Shown: positions 1-5,298 of the stretch, in pieces | Layout of the letters: every line of letters starts with the position of its first letter | Numbering within the stretch: the stretch's first letter is position 1 | DNA from: Alistipes sp. | GTDB taxonomy: Bacteria > Bacteroidota > Bacteroidia > Bacteroidales > Rikenellaceae | Direction: 5' to 3' | NCBI GenBank assembly: GCA_029065825.1 | Contig: JAIEHQ010000200.1 | Coordinates: forward strand, 1-5,298 | Length of the DNA: 5,298 bases | Program-made: the position numbers and the translations under genes | The notes under the pieces: model-generated | Databases searched by the model: none | The model's input: only the letters and a program-made list of their open reading frames with translations | What the model was told of the DNA's origin: nothing

Positions 1-24
1 TCTTCAGTTGTGTATACGAGACAG
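1..24 (+). other. Residual Nextera (Tn5 mosaic-end) sequencing adapter
   Basis: Bases 6-24 match the 19-base Tn5 mosaic end used in Nextera libraries (known sequence AGATGTGTATAAGAGACAG) at 17 of 19 positions; the differences are at bases 8 and 17. The bases before it (TTCAG against GTCAG) also fit the Read 1 adapter better than chance, giving about 20 of 24 matches in all. Translated from base 8 it gives the peptide MCIRDS, a familiar adapter artefact in predicted proteins. I infer this is leftover adapter at a contig end and that genomic sequence begins near base 25. The two mismatches probably explain why trimming missed it. Confidence 0.88.
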
Positions 25-83
25 TTGCCACACCCCCTGCTACCCACATTCGGCGATTCGGCTCCCCGCACCGCTTCCGGTCG

Positions 84-123
84 AAAAAAAAGAGGAGCGC
101 AACCGTTCGCGGTTGCGCTCCTC
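84..123 (-). terminator. Intrinsic terminator after the pfkA-pfkB-family kinase unit
   Basis: On the minus strand a perfect 14-bp inverted repeat (arms 110-123 and 92-105, GAGGAGCGCAACCG) encloses a four-base loop at 106-109. It is followed at once by eight T residues (91 down to 84). It lies 25 bases after the kinase stop codon. GC-rich stem, tight loop and U8 tract make this a textbook Rho-independent terminator. The other strand has no T tract after the stem, so it acts in one direction only. Confidence 0.95.
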
Positions 124-148
124 CGTACCGAAAATCCGCCGGCCGGAA

Positions 149-1150
149 TCAGAAGAGATACTTCTCCCGTTTGACCTTCTCGACCAGCCGGAAAGCATCC
201 TGCCAGGCCTCCTCGCTGAAGGTGGTCCCGACCACCTCGATGACCTTGCCCGCCGCGATGGCCCCGATGGTGCCGCACTGCCGCAGGCTCAGCCCCTCGC
301 ACATGCCCGCCAGGAAGCCGGCGGCATAGAGGTCGCCCGCACCGGTGGTATCGACCCGCTTGGCTGCGGCCATGATACCCACGTGCACCGCCTCGCTGCC
401 CCGTTTGATGAGCGCGCCCCTGGTGCCGATCTTCACGACGGCCAGTTCGCACATCTCGGAGAGCATCTGCAGGGCGTTGAGCGGCTCCTCCTCGCCGGTA
501 AAGGCCCGGGCCTCCTCCTCGTTGGCGAAGACGATATCGACATGATCCCGCACCAGCCGGCGCAGAAATTCGAGGTTCGCCTCCACGACGTTGAAGCTCG
601 CCAGGTCGATCGCCACCTTCAGTCCGCAGGCCCCGGCCGCACGCACCACCCCTTCGATCAGGGCGTGATCCTGCACCAGATAACCCTCGACATAGAGGCA
701 GTCGTAGCCCCGGAACACCTCCGGGGAGACCTCGCCGGCCGTCAGCTCCAGCGCCGCGCCCAGGAACGTGACCATCGTCCGTTCGCCGTCGGGCGAGATG
801 AGCGAGACGCAGCGCCCGGAGCGCTCCCGGCCCCGGAAGACGAACGGTTCGATGCCCAGATTCTCCAGCGCCTGAACGAAAAAGTCGCCCGTCTTGTCGG
901 TGCCGACCTTGCCGATGAAGCCCACCTCGCATCCCAGGCGGGCCATCGCACGGATCGTGTTGCCGGCCGAACCGCCCAGCGAGAGCGAATACGGCAGACC
1001 TGCCACCGATTTCGAAATTTCGGTCTGCGAGGCGGTATCGACCAGACTCATCGAACCCTTCGGCAGTCCGAAGGTTTCGAGCACCTTATCGCTCTGCAAA
1101 TTGACCAGCATGTCGGTCAGAGCGTTTCCTATTCCTATTACGCGTTTCAT
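149..1150 (-). CDS. PfkB/ribokinase-family kinase, adenosine kinase-like
   Basis: A 333-residue cytoplasmic kinase of the PfkB/ribokinase fold, which transfers the ATP gamma-phosphate to a hydroxyl of a sugar or nucleoside. Seen in the sequence: an N-terminal GNALTD (residues 8-13) whose Asp usually contacts the substrate ribose; PfkB signature 1 from GGSAGNT (59-65) through GKVGTDKTGDFF (80-91); SPDGERTM (119-126) before LGAA, typical of the adenosine kinase-like branch; NEEEA (210-214), the metal/ATP-associated N-E motif; and signature 2 DTTGAGD (267-273), with D273 as expected catalytic base and GAGD as anion hole. The length is normal for the family. It starts 39 bases after the pfkA stop behind an A-rich leader, so the two are probably co-transcribed, and a strong terminator follows. 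The substrate cannot be fixed from sequence: adenosine is the best guess, and another nucleoside or sugar is possible. Confidence 0.93.
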   Translation of the reverse strand: MKRVIGIGNALTDMLVNLQSDKVLETFGLPKGSMSLVDTASQTEISKSVAGLPYSLSLGGSAGNTIRAMARLGCEVGFIGKVGTDKTGDFFVQALENLGIEPFVFRGRERSGRCVSLISPDGERTMVTFLGAALELTAGEVSPEVFRGYDCLYVEGYLVQDHALIEGVVRAAGACGLKVAIDLASFNVVEANLEFLRRLVRDHVDIVFANEEEARAFTGEEEPLNALQMLSEMCELAVVKIGTRGALIKRGSEAVHVGIMAAAKRVDTTGAGDLYAAGFLAGMCEGLSLRQCGTIGAIAAGKVIEVVGTTFSEEAWQDAFRLVEKVKREKYLF

Positions 1151-1189
1151 CGAGTGTTGAGTGTTTTTCGCTTGTTTTTTTATCGTATG

Positions 1190-2170
1190 TCAGATCGAAA
1201 GTATCCGGATCAGATCCATCGCCGAGCGGTCGATCGTACGGTCGTGGCTGATCGCGCGCGAGAAGGGCACGTACACGATCTTGCCGTCGCTCAGGCCCAT
1301 CATCACATTGCGCTGCCCCTCGACGAGCGCCTCGACAGCCGCTTCGCCCATGCGCGAGGCGAGGATGCGATCGACCGCCGTGGGCGAACCGCCCCGCTGG
1401 ATATGGCCCAGGATCGTCACGCGGGCATCGTACTGCGGGAACTCCTGCTTCACGCGCTCGGCCAGCCCCATCGCACCGCCCGTGGCCGGATCCTCGGCCA
1501 CCAGCACGATGGCCGAATTCTTGCTCTTGCGGAAGCCCCGGTTGATGAGTTCGCCCAGCTGATCGACCTCGGTCACCATTTCGGGAATGATCGCCGCCTC
1601 GGCTCCCGAGGCGATCGCTCCGTTGAGCGCCAGATAGCCGGCCGTATGGCCCATGACCTCGACGAAGAAGAGGCGCTCGTGGCTCGAAGCCGTGTCGCGC
1701 AGCTTATCGACCGCCTGGACGATGGTGTTAAGCGCCGTATCGTAACCGATCGTGGCATCGGTGCCGCCCAGGTCGTTGTCGATCGTGCCGGGCAGCCCGA
1801 CGATCGGCACGTCGAACTCCCGGGCGAAAATCGTCGCTCCGGTCAGCGAGCCGTCGCCGCCGATCACCACCAGGGCATCCACGCCGCTGCGCTTCATGTT
1901 GTCGTAGGCGCGGCGGCGCCCCTCGGGGGTCATGAACTCCTGCGAGCGGGCCGTGCGGAGCATCGTGCCGCCCTGCTGGACGATGTTGCTGACCGAGTCG
2001 GACTGGAGGTCGATGATCTCGTTCTCGACCAGCCCCCTGTAACCGCGCAGGATACCCTTCACGGCGAAACCGTTGTAAATGGCCGTACGTGTCACGGCGC
2101 GAATCGCCGCATTCATCCCCGGAGCGTCGCCCCCGGAGGTCAGCACGCCGATCGTTCTGATTGCCGTCAT
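1190..2170 (-). CDS. pfkA: ATP-dependent 6-phosphofructokinase
   Basis: A 326-residue enzyme that phosphorylates fructose 6-phosphate to fructose 1,6-bisphosphate, the committed step of glycolysis; cytoplasmic and, in this family, usually a homotetramer. Motifs seen in order: TSGGDAPGMN (11-20, ATP loop), GGDGS (104-108), PGTIDND (127-133, D131 corresponding to the catalytic Asp of the E. coli enzyme), MGHTAGYLA (173-181), IIPE (194-197) and LGHIQRGGSPTAVDR (254-268, fructose-6-phosphate site). GGDGS and the Gly of PGTIDND mark the ATP-using type; PPi-dependent enzymes have Asp and Lys there. Basic residues matching several of the E. coli ADP/PEP effector site are present (R24, R28, R158, Lys around 215-217), so allosteric control is plausible, though the Arg expected near 54 is absent. 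The ATG start gives the standard N-terminus and lies about 25 bases below a probable promoter. First gene of a two-gene unit. Confidence 0.97.
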   Translation of the reverse strand: MTAIRTIGVLTSGGDAPGMNAAIRAVTRTAIYNGFAVKGILRGYRGLVENEIIDLQSDSVSNIVQQGGTMLRTARSQEFMTPEGRRRAYDNMKRSGVDALVVIGGDGSLTGATIFAREFDVPIVGLPGTIDNDLGGTDATIGYDTALNTIVQAVDKLRDTASSHERLFFVEVMGHTAGYLALNGAIASGAEAAIIPEMVTEVDQLGELINRGFRKSKNSAIVLVAEDPATGGAMGLAERVKQEFPQYDARVTILGHIQRGGSPTAVDRILASRMGEAAVEALVEGQRNVMMGLSDGKIVYVPFSRAISHDRTIDRSAMDLIRILSI

Positions 2171-2195
2171 AACGTTAATTTTCGATTAAAGCGTT

Positions 2196-2226
2196 CAAAT
2201 GTAGAAAAAAAGGGCGACACCGCCAA
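2196..2226 (-). promoter_or_regulatory. Probable Bacteroidota-type promoter of pfkA
   Basis: Reading the minus strand, TTG at 2226-2224 (in GTTGG) is followed after 20 bases by TACATTTG at 2203-2196. The latter is a full match to the TAnnTTTG -7 element of the Bacteroidota primary sigma factor; the former fits the core of its -33 TTTG element. Transcription would start around 2190, leaving an AT-rich leader of about 20 bases before the pfkA ATG. The position, downstream of the previous operon's terminator and just before pfkA, supports it. No start site has been mapped. Confidence 0.6.
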
Positions 2227-2290
2227 CTTTCCCCCGCATCGGAACAACTTCCCTACCAAAACGGACACGCCGCACCGCCCGCCACCGCAC

Positions 2291-2322
2291 CGGAGCGCCG
2301 GAGCGCCGGAGCGCCGGAGCGG
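2291..2322. repeat. Four-copy 8-bp tandem repeat (CGGAGCGC)
   Basis: Three perfect copies of CGGAGCGC (2291-2298, 2299-2306, 2307-2314) are followed by a fourth with one change at its last base (2315-2322). The array is non-coding. It sits between the terminator of the upstream operon and the pfkA promoter, about 65 bases upstream of the -33 element. Copy number could vary by slippage, but nothing here shows that it affects expression. Confidence 0.85.
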
Positions 2323-2331
2323 CACGCACGG

Positions 2332-2379
2332 AAAAAACCGGTTCCGAACACTCCGCCGGGGCGCAGGCTCGGAACCGGT
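2332..2379 (-). terminator. Intrinsic terminator of the PadR-PspC-GIN operon
   Basis: On the minus strand ACCGGTTCCGA (2379-2369) pairs perfectly with TCGGAACCGGT (2347-2337) across a 21-base GC-rich loop. The stem runs straight into a T tract (2337-2332). It begins 42 bases after the stop codon of the 410-residue PspC gene. Stem, U tract and position fit a Rho-independent terminator that separates this operon from pfkA. The loop is longer than usual but could fold further. The plus strand has an A tract, not a T tract, directly after the stem. Confidence 0.88.
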
Positions 2380-2421
2380 CCGAAAAAACTTTTTATCTCG
2401 ATCAACGCTTCATCGACAGAT

Positions 2422-3654
2422 TCAACCCCGCCGCTGCGGCTGAAGCGCCTCCTCCTCGGAGAAGGCATCCGCCAAGCTCTCCTGCGCGACGGTCGCTCCG
2501 TCGCAATCTACCCGCATGCGGATCTTCGCGCCCTCGTCATCGACGACGGAGAGATCCATCCCCTGTTCCGAGACCCTCATGTCGAAGCAGGCCTCCCCTG
2601 CGCCGCAAGCGTCCGGCCCGACGGGAAAGTCCATCGCGGGCAATGCCATATCGGGGTCGGGCATACGGTGCTCGCGCCGCAGTTCGGAGGTCTCCCACAC
2701 GGCCATCACACTCGTTCCGACGAGGAAGAGCAGCCAGACGACGAAGGTCGCGACGACGGTCCGCAGGCTCGGACGACGCGAGACGATCACGCACATGAGC
2801 ACATAGATGAGCAGCAGCACGGGCAGCAGCAGGGAGATGATTCCCAGCCAAACGGTCCACACGCTGACCTCCGAGGAGATGAAGTCGGGTCCGACGATCC
2901 CTGCGACGAACAGCCCCACGATCAGCGCGCAGGCGACCATGATGAAGGTAAAGACCAGAAACCCGCCGATAATCTTGAAGACGATCAGCCCCACCTGTCC
3001 CAAAGCGAACACCGCCTTGGCCACGATCGACTTGACCTCGGCATCGACATCGCGCCGGGCGGCCGCCGTCTTCTCGATGGACTGCAGCGTGATGCGCGAA
3101 CCGTTCTGCTCGAGCTTCTGACGCGGCGTTCGCGCCGCGGGCACGGCGAACCACATGATCAGGTAGCAGACCACCATTACCCCGAACAGGTTGCCCATCA
3201 GCGAGACCATCCAGCCCAGAAACGGGAGCCAGCTCAGCATCAGGCAGATCAGGGGAAAGAGCACGGCCAGCCGCACCAGCACCGGACTCATGTCGAAATA
3301 TTTGGCCACACCGGCGCACACGCCGCCCAGGCGGGCATGCTCCATGTCGCGATAGAGCCGGCGCGGCATCCGCTCCTCGCCGCAAGCGTCGGGCCGCTCG
3401 CCGATGGTCTCGGGATCGCCTATCTGGGCGATGATCTGCCCGACGAGCGCTTCGCTCACGACCTGTTCGTTGTTCTGCCGGGAGAGAATCAGTTCGGCGA
3501 CACGCGCCTCGATATCCCCGACGATCTCCCGCCCCTCGGCACTGTTCCGGTAGGCATGTTCGAGCGTCTTCAGGTAGTCGGAGAGCCGCCGGTAGGCATC
3601 GGCCTCCATCGTGAAGGCCACGCCCGAAATACTGCATTTCACAACCTCTTTCAT
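2422..3654 (-). CDS. PspC-domain multi-spanning membrane protein with N-terminal helical prefix domain
   Basis: A 410-residue inner-membrane protein. Residues 1-80 form a soluble, mostly helical prefix (MKEVVKCSI start, GDIEARVAEL at 46-55, IGDPETIG at 78-85) resembling the small helical domains found before membrane modules. A PspC domain follows at about 97-172 (RRLYRD, then GGVCAGVAKYFD at 110-121 and two hydrophobic segments at about 127-147 and 152-171). About four more membrane segments lie at 214-254 (probably two), 265-291 and 297-320. An acidic soluble tail (321-410) ends in LQPQRRG. The reading frame stays open upstream to 3837, but that extension overlaps the GIN gene. The Met at 3654 begins the recognisable domain, leaves a 25-base gap and has an A-rich GAAAAACG leader, so I chose it. 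PspC family members link to envelope-stress responses in other bacteria; the specific role here is unknown. Last gene of its operon, closed by a terminator. Confidence 0.88.
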   Translation of the reverse strand: MKEVVKCSISGVAFTMEADAYRRLSDYLKTLEHAYRNSAEGREIVGDIEARVAELILSRQNNEQVVSEALVGQIIAQIGDPETIGERPDACGEERMPRRLYRDMEHARLGGVCAGVAKYFDMSPVLVRLAVLFPLICLMLSWLPFLGWMVSLMGNLFGVMVVCYLIMWFAVPAARTPRQKLEQNGSRITLQSIEKTAAARRDVDAEVKSIVAKAVFALGQVGLIVFKIIGGFLVFTFIMVACALIVGLFVAGIVGPDFISSEVSVWTVWLGIISLLLPVLLLIYVLMCVIVSRRPSLRTVVATFVVWLLFLVGTSVMAVWETSELRREHRMPDPDMALPAMDFPVGPDACGAGEACFDMRVSEQGMDLSVVDDEGAKIRMRVDCDGATVAQESLADAFSEEEALQPQRRG

Positions 3655-3679
3655 CGTTTTTCGATCGGATTCGTTCTCG

Positions 3680-4501
3680 TTATCGCACTCTCTGATTCCG
3701 TCCTCCGGCACCGGCGGTCGAACCGCCGCTGGTATCGTGCGAGCGGACGATCGGGGGATTGCCGTAGTAACGCACCGAACCGCCGCTTCCCGTTCTGGAA
3801 TCCAGTTCGCGCACGCAATAGACCGTGATGTCGGCACCGCTCGAGGCCTCGGCCTCGCACGTGCGGACCTTCAGCTTCCCGGCCCGGATCTTGGCGGCCG
3901 ACGAAGCATCCAGTTCGACCTCGCTTACCGCGCCCTGCAACGTGACCGTCGAGGCGCTCGAAGCACTGACCTCGACCCGGCCCCCTTCGATCTGCGCGGC
4001 GATCTGCGCGGCCGACGAAGCATCTATCTCGCACTCGCCGACACGGGCATCGACCCGGATCTTCCCGGCCGACGAAGCCTCCAGCTCCAGCGACCTGCAC
4101 GAAAGAGGCTTGTCGATCACGATCTTCCCGGCCGACGAAGCCTCCAGCCGTTCGATGCAGCCGCTGTCGGCCACCCGCACGACCACCCCGTCCGTCGGCT
4201 CGACGGAGATGCGCGAGGAGATCGTCACCTCCAGTTCGCCGCCCGAAACCGACACCTGCACATACTGCTGCAGGTTTTCGTCCGTGCGGATCTCGGCACC
4301 CCGCACCCCTTCGCACACGACCACCTTGACTCCGCGCGAGGCCTCGATCGCGTCGTAACGGCCGACCTTCACGGTGCGGGTGGTTATCCGTCCGTTTCCC
4401 TTAACTCTATTCATCGTCCAGCCGTCCCCGGCAGCCCGACATACGCCCGATGCCGCACAAACGACCAGCACCGCACACAGAATCATCTTCAATCGTTTCA
4501 T
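3680..4501 (-). CDS. Secreted head-GIN (DUF2807) beta-helix protein
   Basis: A 273-residue exported protein. A basic start (MKRLK) and a hydrophobic stretch (6-20) form a signal peptide, probably cleaved near CRA-AG (about 23). I see no good lipobox, so it is more likely periplasmic or surface than a lipoprotein. The mature part fits the DUF2807 head-GIN domain: RYDAIEASRGVKV (48-60), TDENLQQYV (73-81), then six rungs carrying an ASS motif at 121, 142, 161, 180, 199 and 219, as in a right-handed beta-helix. It ends with GSVRYYGNPP (241-250) and a Gly/Ser-rich basic tail. The mature chain has six cysteines (63, 115, 135, 157, 215, 229). The family is called putative autotransporter adhesin, but no transporter domain is present and the ligand is unknown. 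It lies 31 bases after padR and 25 before the long PspC gene. An AAGGAAG sequence abuts the ATG; starting at Met6 would lose the basic end. Confidence 0.92.
   Translation of the reverse strand: MKRLKMILCAVLVVCAASGVCRAAGDGWTMNRVKGNGRITTRTVKVGRYDAIEASRGVKVVVCEGVRGAEIRTDENLQQYVQVSVSGGELEVTISSRISVEPTDGVVVRVADSGCIERLEASSAGKIVIDKPLSCRSLELEASSAGKIRVDARVGECEIDASSAAQIAAQIEGGRVEVSASSASTVTLQGAVSEVELDASSAAKIRAGKLKVRTCEAEASSGADITVYCVRELDSRTGSGGSVRYYGNPPIVRSHDTSGGSTAGAGGRNQRVR
3839..4148 (-). repeat. Coding repeats for the beta-helix rungs of the GIN protein
   Basis: Six degenerate units of 19-21 codons, each encoding a variant of [ED/S]ASSA-x-I. Two neighbouring units are still identical over 28 bases (4058-4085 and 4121-4148), exactly 63 bases (21 codons) apart. 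A third unit around 3887-3914 is closely similar. A perfect 12-base tandem duplication (3989-4000 and 4001-4012) encodes the doubled AAQI at residues 164-171. The pattern indicates growth by in-frame internal duplication. Confidence 0.85.
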
Positions 4502-4532
4502 CTTCCTTAAAAAATTATCAGGTACTACACTC

Positions 4533-4880
4533 TTATTCCTTGCCCGGCTCCTCCTCCCGGTAGCGGATCGCCCGAATCTGCCCGACCAGCTGGTTCCAGG
4601 CCTCGTCGAGCATCGCCAGGTAATCGCGCCCCTTCTCCGTCAGCATGTAATATTTGCGGGGAGGGCCTTGCGGCGACTCCTCCCAGCGGTAACTCAGCAG
4701 TCCGGCATTCTTCTGACGCGTCAGAATCGGGTAAAGCGTCCCCTCGACCACGATCATCTCCGCCTGCTTGAGTTCGGCGATGATCTTCGGAGCGTAGGAA
4801 TCGCCCCGGGAGAGGATCGCCAGAATACAATAATCCAAAATTCCCTTGCGCATCTGCGCCTTCACATTTTCCTCTGCCAT
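4533..4880 (-). CDS. PadR-family winged-helix transcriptional regulator
   Basis: A 115-residue cytoplasmic DNA-binding protein. The first helix carries QMRKGILDYCILAILS (9-24). VVEGTLYPILTRQKNAGLL (44-62) is the helix-turn-helix with its recognition helix. YRWEESPQGPPRKYYMLTEKG (64-84) is the beta-hairpin wing typical of PadR. A single C-terminal dimerisation helix (about 85-105) and a charged tail (YREEEPGKE) follow, as in the short PadR subfamily. The frame is open upstream to 4979, but the added residues are Pro/Gly/Arg-rich and unlike the family; MAEENVKAQMRKG is the standard N-terminus, so the start is put at 4880. PadR proteins usually repress neighbouring genes, often their own operon, and respond to small ligands or envelope-active compounds. 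Placed between PspC genes and just before the GIN gene, it probably regulates this operon. The ligand is unknown. Confidence 0.93.
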   Translation of the reverse strand: MAEENVKAQMRKGILDYCILAILSRGDSYAPKIIAELKQAEMIVVEGTLYPILTRQKNAGLLSYRWEESPQGPPRKYYMLTEKGRDYLAMLDEAWNQLVGQIRAIRYREEEPGKE

Positions 4881-4906
4881 AGCATCACTCTTTTTTCGAT
4901 CCGTCC

Positions 4907-4958
4907 GCCCCTGCCCGACAGCTCCCGGCCGCTTTGCGGCCGTCGGTCCGGCAAGGGC
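4907..4958 (-). other. Long imperfect hairpin in the padR leader
   Basis: In the minus-strand RNA, 4958-4950 pairs with 4915-4907 over nine positions (one G-U). Then 4945-4942 pairs with 4919-4916 after a four-base bulge. An inner six-base stem (4941-4936 with 4932-4927, GGCCGC) is closed by a three-base loop. That is about 19 pairs in 52 bases. No T run follows, so it is not an ordinary terminator. It occupies much of the 116-base gap between the truncated pspC and padR and ends 26 bases before the padR start. It may stabilise or process the mRNA; the function is inferred. Confidence 0.5.
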
Positions 4959-4996
4959 ATCCTGCGACATTTTCCACAACGCTTCCCATCACGGAT

Positions 4997-5298
4997 TCAA
5001 CGGCATTTCAGCATCCGGGGTTCGAGTGGAATAATGATCCACAAGACGATGTAAACCCACAGGGAGAGGCCTCCGAAGAGGATCAGAAAGAGCGTGATCA
5101 GGCGCAGCAGCGTAACGTCCACGCCGAAAAACTCGGACAGTCCGCCGCAAATGCCGGCGACCGCACTGTCCCTGCGCGAACGGTAGAGCCGCCGCCGCAC
5201 GCACACCTCTTTTTCAGGCTCCTCGTCCGAAGAGGGGGGGGGAAGCGTCCCGAATTCGGAAGGATCGCCCATGCAGGCCATCGCCTCCCGGACCATCG
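4997..5298 (-). CDS. PspC-domain membrane protein, 5' end cut off by the window
   Basis: At least 99 residues are visible and the frame runs off the right edge with no stop, so the Met at 5296 is probably internal. An acidic, proline-rich linker (PPPSSDEEPEKE) leads to a PspC domain: RRRLYRS, then VAGICGGLSEFFGVD (46-60 of the visible part), and two membrane segments around 63-76 and 78-91 ending in IIIPLEP. The visible start, REAMACMGDPSEFG, lines up with VGQIIAQIGDPETIG of the 410-residue PspC protein, where it closes the N-terminal helical prefix. I infer the same prefix lies beyond the edge. Unlike that paralogue, this protein ends right after the PspC domain, with a short basic tail (MLKCR). 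It precedes padR by 116 bases and is probably the first visible gene of the operon. Confidence 0.85.
   Translation of the reverse strand, partial: MVREAMACMGDPSEFGTLPPPSSDEEPEKEVCVRRRLYRSRRDSAVAGICGGLSEFFGVDVTLLRLITLFLILFGGLSLWVYIVLWIIIPLEPRMLKCR

Noticed and set aside
2205..2223. Possible small terminator (4-bp stem before seven Ts on the minus strand)
   Set aside because: The stem is too short to be convincing and the T run falls within the spacer of the probable pfkA promoter.
8..2443. 811-codon open frame on the plus strand
   Set aside because: It begins inside adapter sequence, runs codon-for-codon opposite pfkA and the PfkB-family kinase, crosses a terminator and a promoter, and its product resembles no protein family. 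It is a shadow created by codon bias.
2668..3828. 386-codon open frame on the plus strand
   Set aside because: It is in antisense register with the long PspC gene, and its product is rich in His, Asp, Gln and Arg with no domain. The minus-strand gene explains it.
3655..3837. 61-residue N-terminal extension of the long PspC protein
   Set aside because: It would overlap the end of the GIN gene by 158 bases and is a low-complexity shadow; the Met at 3654 starts the recognisable domain.
3839..4148. CRISPR-like regular repeat
   Set aside because: The repeats are in frame, 19-21 codons apart, and encode beta-helix rungs. There are no variable spacers between identical repeats.
3611..4510. 299-codon open frame on the plus strand
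   Set aside because: It is antisense in register to the GIN gene. Its repeats only mirror the beta-helix repeats.
4926..4942. Inner GC hairpin as an intrinsic terminator before padR
   Set aside because: No T tract follows on the minus strand, so it was kept only as part of a leader structure.
4881..4979. 33-residue N-terminal extension of PadR
   Set aside because: It encodes a Gly/Pro/Arg-rich stretch over the leader hairpin, while PadR proteins normally begin as at 4880.

Overview
The window looks like a piece of a GC-rich Bacteroidales genome, most likely Alistipes or a near relative. This is inferred from four things: a PadR/PspC/head-GIN-domain gene set typical of Bacteroidota, a Bacteroidota-type promoter (TTG, 20 bases, TAnnTTTG), A-rich leaders in place of strong Shine-Dalgarno sites, and high GC with strong avoidance of TTA, CTA and TCA codons. 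All six genes lie on the minus strand, so transcription runs from high to low coordinates. Bases 1-24 are not genomic. They closely match the end of an Illumina Nextera adapter, so the left edge is an untrimmed contig end.

Region A (about 5298 to 2337, minus strand) is a probable envelope-stress or surface operon. It holds the 3' part of a PspC-domain gene cut by the right edge, a PadR-family repressor, a secreted head-GIN (DUF2807) beta-helix protein, and a 410-residue multi-spanning PspC-domain membrane protein. The last three genes are 25-31 bases apart. The operon ends in a strong intrinsic terminator (2332-2379). The 116-base gap between the truncated pspC and padR contains a long imperfect hairpin but no clear promoter. 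A short motif shared by the two PspC proteins suggests that they are paralogues with the same N-terminal domain, most of which is missing from the truncated copy.

Region B (2226 to 84, minus strand) is a housekeeping unit. A probable sigma-ABfr-type promoter drives pfkA (ATP-dependent 6-phosphofructokinase), then, 39 bases on, a PfkB/ribokinase-family kinase of the adenosine-kinase type. A very strong hairpin-plus-U8 terminator closes it. The 251-base gap between the regions holds the upstream operon's terminator, a four-copy 8-bp tandem repeat and the pfkA promoter. Bases 25-83 hold nothing I recognise.

The two units appear independent. The least characterised part is the PadR-PspC-GIN operon. 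Its gene content is recurrent in Bacteroidota, but its ligand, signal and molecular function are not established by anything visible here. I saw no RNA genes, mobile elements, CRISPR arrays or origins.
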